From Rhizocola hellebori (GTDB lineage: Bacteria > Actinomycetota > Actinomycetes > Mycobacteriales > Micromonosporaceae): DNA of 64,000 bases. Each line of letters opens with the position of its first letter. The stretch's first letter is position 1. The position numbers and the translations under genes were made by a program. Under the pieces are notes generated by a model. It saw nothing but the letters and a program-made list of their open reading frames with translations, made no database searches and had not been told where the DNA came from. Below are positions 60,575 to 64,000 of this stretch, in pieces. The stretch covers positions 1 through 64,000 of the forward strand of contig NZ_BONY01000034.1 of the NCBI RefSeq assembly GCF_016862955.1, read 5' to 3'.

Positions 60575-60812
60575 CCTCATTCTCGGTGCATGACTCGCCA
60601 AGTTCACCGAGAGTACTCGGGCGACACGTCGGGTGGCGAGAAGCTGCCACGAGATACGTCGTAAACCTTCAAATTCAAACAACGCAAGGCTATTGACCTG
60701 TACCAATGGCCACCCTAACGTCGCAGTGAAGGTCATAGATGGATTTAGTTGGGGATCTACGGCCTCGATGCAAGCGCCCACTTGGCATCGCCGCCAAACC
60801 CAGGGAGGACCC

Positions 60813-61709
60813 ATGTCGCAACACGAGAGCACCAGGCCCATGCGCGGAACCGTGGCGCTGTTGCGTCACCTATCGATCAGGTTCATCGCCACCGGTACGA
60901 TGACGGTGGGTCTCTTGGCGGGCGGGCTGGCAGTCGCCTCGCCGGCCAGTGCCGATGAGATCGGGCAGGCCCCGACGGCGGCCAATATCACCGGCAACGG
61001 CAGTTTCGCTGTCAGTCAGACCAGCGTCCCCACTTCGGTCACCGGGTTCGGCGGCGGCATCGCCTACTACCCGACGACCGCTGGGCGGTATCCGGTGGTG
61101 GCTATCTCACCCGGCTTCACTGCACGTTGGTCGAGCATCAGCTGGATCGGCCCGCGTCTTGCCTCGTGGGGTTTCGTGGTGGTCGGTATCGAAACCAACA
61201 GCACCTTCGACCAGCCGACCAGCCGTGGCACCCAGCTGCTGGCAGCGCTGAACTGGGCGGTGAACTCGTCACCGTCCGCGGTGAGCAGCCGGGCTGACGG
61301 CACCCGCCGTGGTGTGTCGGGACACTCGATGGGCGGCGGCGGTTCGCTTTCCGCACTCTCACAGGACACCACCGGCAACGTCAGGGCCGCAGTGCCGTTG
61401 GCGCCGTGGAACTCCGACAAGACGTGGACCGAGATCACCGAGCCTGTCATGATCGTCGGTGGCGAGTCAGACACCGTCGCGTCGAACGCCAGCCACTCGA
61501 TCCCGTTCTACAACAGCGTGCGTGGCCCGAAGTCTTTCGTGGAGATCAACAACGCTACGCACTCCTTCCCTTCGTCGGCCAATGCCACCACATCCAAGGC
61601 CCTGGTGTCCTGGTTCAAGCGCTACCTCAACGGCGACCAGCGGTTCACCCCGTTCACCTGTAACTTCACCGGCACCGCGATCTCCGACTTCCGCACCACC
61701 GTCTGTTGA
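60813..61709 (+). CDS. Secreted cutinase-type polyester hydrolase (PET-hydrolase family)
   Basis: ATG 60813 after AGGGAGG gives 298 residues with a signal peptide to about residue 47 (LAGGLAVASPASA). The mature part follows TfCut2/LCC-type alpha/beta hydrolases: YPTTAGRYPVVAISPGFTAR, oxyanion residue F102 where Tyr is usual, nucleophile GHSMGGGG (S172), W199 in APWNSDKTW, D220 in GGESDTVA, H250 in NNATHSFPS, and a terminal disulfide C283-C298. These enzymes hydrolyse cutin and synthetic polyesters. All triad residues are present, so activity is likely; the Y-to-F change at the oxyanion hole is an oddity that may affect substrate range. Confidence 0.92.
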   Translation: MSQHESTRPMRGTVALLRHLSIRFIATGTMTVGLLAGGLAVASPASADEIGQAPTAANITGNGSFAVSQTSVPTSVTGFGGGIAYYPTTAGRYPVVAISPGFTARWSSISWIGPRLASWGFVVVGIETNSTFDQPTSRGTQLLAALNWAVNSSPSAVSSRADGTRRGVSGHSMGGGGSLSALSQDTTGNVRAAVPLAPWNSDKTWTEITEPVMIVGGESDTVASNASHSIPFYNSVRGPKSFVEINNATHSFPSSANATTSKALVSWFKRYLNGDQRFTPFTCNFTGTAISDFRTTVC

Positions 61710-61788
61710 CGTTCCCCGCTCTCCCCGTCTCGCACAACGGCGGTCGCCCTCACCGGCGGCCGCCACCTGTGCTTCCGTCCCGCCCAGG

Positions 61789-62535
61789 TCAGGGGGCCTG
61801 CCCGATCCGAAGCGAGGAATAGCCGGTCTGCGGGTTGGGGCCGAAGCTGGTCTGCACGACGCCGTACCATCCGGTGATCGTCGGCGTGAAGCGTAACGTG
61901 AGCGCGTGTCCTGACCCCTGGTTGACGGTGCCGTGTACAAGCGCTTGGCCGGGTGTGCGTACACACGCGGACTGGTTGGGGGCCATCACATACACGTTGC
62001 CTGGGTTGCCACCGACCTGAGCGGCATACAGCTCGACCACGGCGCCGGCCCGCAGCCAGATGTCAACGATGCCAATGAAATGGGTGGCCGGCCCGACGCC
62101 CGGCCCGAAGAGCGTGGCAATGCGAGGGTTGGTATTCGGGAACGGTAGCGAGTCGGCAGTCAGGATCTCGTGCTGGTCGGCGAACTCCACGGTGTAGCTG
62201 CCCGAGCCGGACCACCGGTTCACCGTTGCCGTGCGCTGCAAACCTGCGCACACGTTGGTGTCAACGGCGACAAAGTCCACAGTGGAACCTCCGGCCGCAC
62301 TGCGTGCACCGGGATCCACCACCAGGTCATAGTCGGCCGTGCTCGGGGGCTTGACCCCGACGACCGACCAGTAGGGTTGCGCGGTGGTAATCGTATAGGC
62401 CGCTGATGAGGTGTTCGAAGTCACCGGCACCCCGCTGGCCAGTGCAGTCGCCGCATGGGCAGGCGCGACAGCGGCGAACAGCACGGCTGTCGCGGTCGCC
62501 GAAGCGGCGAACGCATGCAGGGTACGACGAGTCAT
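61789..62535 (-). CDS. Secreted hypothetical protein
   Basis: ATG 62535 with AAGGAGAA upstream gives 248 residues and a signal peptide (LHAFAASATATAVLFAAVAP, cleavage after AHA). The mature part is beta-rich with two cysteines (TNVCAGLQRT, QSACVRTPGQ), and ends FTPTITGWYGVVQTSFGPNP plus a short tail. The layout resembles bacterial pre-peptidase C-terminal-type beta domains. No catalytic motif. It is convergent with the cutinase gene. Confidence 0.8.
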   Translation of the reverse strand: MTRRTLHAFAASATATAVLFAAVAPAHAATALASGVPVTSNTSSAAYTITTAQPYWSVVGVKPPSTADYDLVVDPGARSAAGGSTVDFVAVDTNVCAGLQRTATVNRWSGSGSYTVEFADQHEILTADSLPFPNTNPRIATLFGPGVGPATHFIGIVDIWLRAGAVVELYAAQVGGNPGNVYVMAPNQSACVRTPGQALVHGTVNQGSGHALTLRFTPTITGWYGVVQTSFGPNPQTGYSSLRIGQAP

Positions 62536-62940
62536 GAGCGTTCTCCTTGGTCTCGCGAGACGATGGATGCGCAGAATATGCCGAGTCTTGCCATGCATAC
62601 CCGCATTCCGGTTTTCGCTGGAAAACGCCAGACAAGGCCGGACGCAGCCTCCCAACTTGCCTCGGGCCGCACCGATCGGACCTACTTCGATGGCCTGGCC
62701 ACAGGTGTGACACAGGCGGCTTTGGTAATCGCGTCCCTCGCGGCGCCGGGGCTGTTGTTGCTCTCCCCTCCCGAGATCGGCACTGTCCCTTCTGGACATT
62801 CCGCGCGAAAGGCGACCTCGAGAGGGCTCGGCTCGATGGTTTGCGGCGCACAGGTCACGATCTGCCAAATCGCGCCCTCTGAGCTGTGGAAACTCTGAAC
62901 GGCACGCCGATGATCTCGCGGAGGCGGCGCACGAAAGACT

Positions 62941-63738
62941 TCATTGATGCCAGGCCACGTCGGCGCCGAGTGCTCGGGTTAGCCTGCTGATTGCCTCGCG
63001 TGTGGTTTGGTCGCTGACACGATCGGGAAGCCAAGCGCAGGCAATGTATGCGGCTCTCACGTCGGCGGTGGCGCAGACGGCGGCCAGGCATTCCTCGATC
63101 TGGGTGAGGGAGGGTCCGGGGCCGCTGGGGAAGCGCAAGCCGGGCAGTTCCGCGCTGTCGATGACATCAATATCAAGGTGCAGGTAGACGGGCAGGTGGC
63201 CGACGTAATCGAGGGCGCGGGTGAGGGCGGCAGGGTCGGCGGGCGTGCGGCGGACCTGGCTGGCGGTCAACGCGTCGCGTTCGGCTGGGTCGAGGTCCCT
63301 AGCGTCGGCGAGCACGATATTTGTGTCGGCGACCGGCCGTAGCCCGAGCCCATCGCTGGACAGCTCAGGCGTGCGGCCGGTCAGCGTCGCCAGCGCCATA
63401 CCGCCGAGGTAGCCGCTGGTCGTAATGGTGGGAGTGTTGAAGTCGCCGTGCGCGTCCAGCCACACCACCGCCACGTCGCGATCGCGGCGCTGTAGCCCCG
63501 CCACCACGCCCCAGGCCGACGGGCAGTCGCCGGACAGCACCAGCGGCCTGGCGGCCCGCGCCACCGCGTCGGCGACTTCTTGGTGCAATAGCGCCATCCG
63601 GGCGGGCACGGCGCCCTCCGGCAGCGACGGGCAAATCGTCTCGGTCGCATTGGCCGGAATCGGGAATTCCGGGATGTGCTCATCGAGGTGCCAGGGCACG
63701 GCAATGACATCCCAGTTGCCGTTTCTGTCGTCAGCCAC
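62941..63738 (-). CDS. Arginase/agmatinase-family enzyme with atypical metal site
   Basis: A 265-residue ureohydrolase-fold protein: VLSGDCPSAWGVVAGL, VVWLDAHGDFNTPT (DAHGD) and YLHLDIDVIDSAE. In arginases the first motif is GGDH, giving a His ligand; here it is SGDC, so the ligand would be Cys or absent. The other metal ligands (D, H, D and D, D) are present. Substrate cannot be predicted; agmatinase- or formiminoglutamase-like activity on a guanidino compound is the family expectation. No urea or arginine genes adjoin it. Confidence 0.85.
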   Translation of the reverse strand: MADDRNGNWDVIAVPWHLDEHIPEFPIPANATETICPSLPEGAVPARMALLHQEVADAVARAARPLVLSGDCPSAWGVVAGLQRRDRDVAVVWLDAHGDFNTPTITTSGYLGGMALATLTGRTPELSSDGLGLRPVADTNIVLADARDLDPAERDALTASQVRRTPADPAALTRALDYVGHLPVYLHLDIDVIDSAELPGLRFPSGPGPSLTQIEECLAAVCATADVRAAYIACAWLPDRVSDQTTREAISRLTRALGADVAWHQ

Positions 63739-63875
63739 GAGGTGCCTCTCCTTCTAAGGCCAGCAACGCCTTTTCGGTCACGATGGGCAACGGGGTGCTC
63801 CGACTCATCGTGCTCGTCCATACGCTGGCGGAAATCGGGCAGGCCTGCGTTGCGGTGCCGTGTTAGCGTCACGCG

Positions 63876-64000
63876 GTGCAGGAATACCATAGGTTTGTAC
63901 GGGGCTTCAGGCTTGTCTGGTTGGGTTTGATCCTAGCGTTCCTCGGGGTGCAGACCGGCTTACTCAAACAGGGGTGGGCCGTTTACCTAGTCGTGCTCGA
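63876..64000 (+). CDS. Membrane protein, 5' part only
   Basis: From GTG 63876 the frame runs open to the window edge: VQEYHRFVRGFRLVWLGLIL, AFLGVQTGLLKQGWAVYLVV. Two hydrophobic parts suggest a membrane protein whose rest lies beyond 64000. Start uncertain. Confidence 0.4.
   Translation, partial: MQEYHRFVRGFRLVWLGLILAFLGVQTGLLKQGWAVYLVVL

Overview
The window is high-GC DNA (roughly 65-70% by eye) with the gene style of a filamentous actinomycete: GTG/TTG starts, GGAGG-type ribosome sites, Ser/Thr kinases of the PknB type, NB-ARC/TPR regulators, a PadR regulator paired with a membrane protein, many Ala-rich signal peptides, an LPxTG-type wall anchor and a cutinase-type polyester hydrolase. 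I cannot name the genus. The window looks like an accessory (chromosome-arm or island-rich) region: secreted and regulatory genes are interspersed with transposase remnants, a large serine recombinase, a Rhs toxin/immunity pair and tightly packed operons of unusual composition.

Layout. 0-10 kb: a 16-bp tandem array, a membrane-tethered solute-binding protein, a PadR/membrane-protein pair, a Ser/Thr kinase-ArsR operon, an LPVTG wall protein, an ISL3 transposase remnant and a lipoprotein. 10-15 kb: an orphan large serine recombinase, a two-TM protein, a HIRAN protein with a frameshifted zinc-ribbon tail and a small hypothetical gene. 15.5-22.3 kb: six co-oriented, overlapping or nearly touching genes (DUF1257/Ycf35-like, DUF2997, short radical-SAM activase, Ycf46-like AAA+ ATPase, HEAT/WD40 protein, Hsp70-like ATPase). 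This is the strongest candidate for an under-described system here. 22.5-24.4 kb: a protein with a sigma-like HTH tail and a small membrane protein.

24.4-32.4 kb is a mobile/conflict island: IS21-like and IS5 remnants, a tRNA-3'-end-like fragment, a KAP-type membrane NTPase, then an orphan Rhs tip with a Tox-REase-5 domain and its downstream immunity gene. The immunity protein carries a second domain resembling the toxin, with the catalytic D-A-K replaced by Y-I-H. 32.5-37.6 kb is a coherent cluster: nucleotidyltransferase, two Nudix hydrolases, a sulfotransferase-FGE-like fusion and an HTH/TPR regulator, with a striking operator-like region (four TTGCG at exact 10-bp steps plus a 16-bp palindrome). 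37.6-40.2 kb is a graveyard of integrase, istB and hsdM fragments.

40-64 kb: secreted proteins, an Hsp90-like/TPR operon followed by an EcsC-like protein, a P-domain secreted protein, an AraC regulator with two small membrane proteins, a VOC protein, an NB-ARC/TPR regulator, a secreted beta-propeller protein behind two mutually exclusive hairpins, a DEAD-box helicase, a PET-hydrolase-type cutinase, and an arginase-family enzyme. A dispersed ~60-bp repeat with a hairpin occurs three times (37.6, 40.9 and 55.6 kb). All assignments come from reading motifs by eye; no database search was run.
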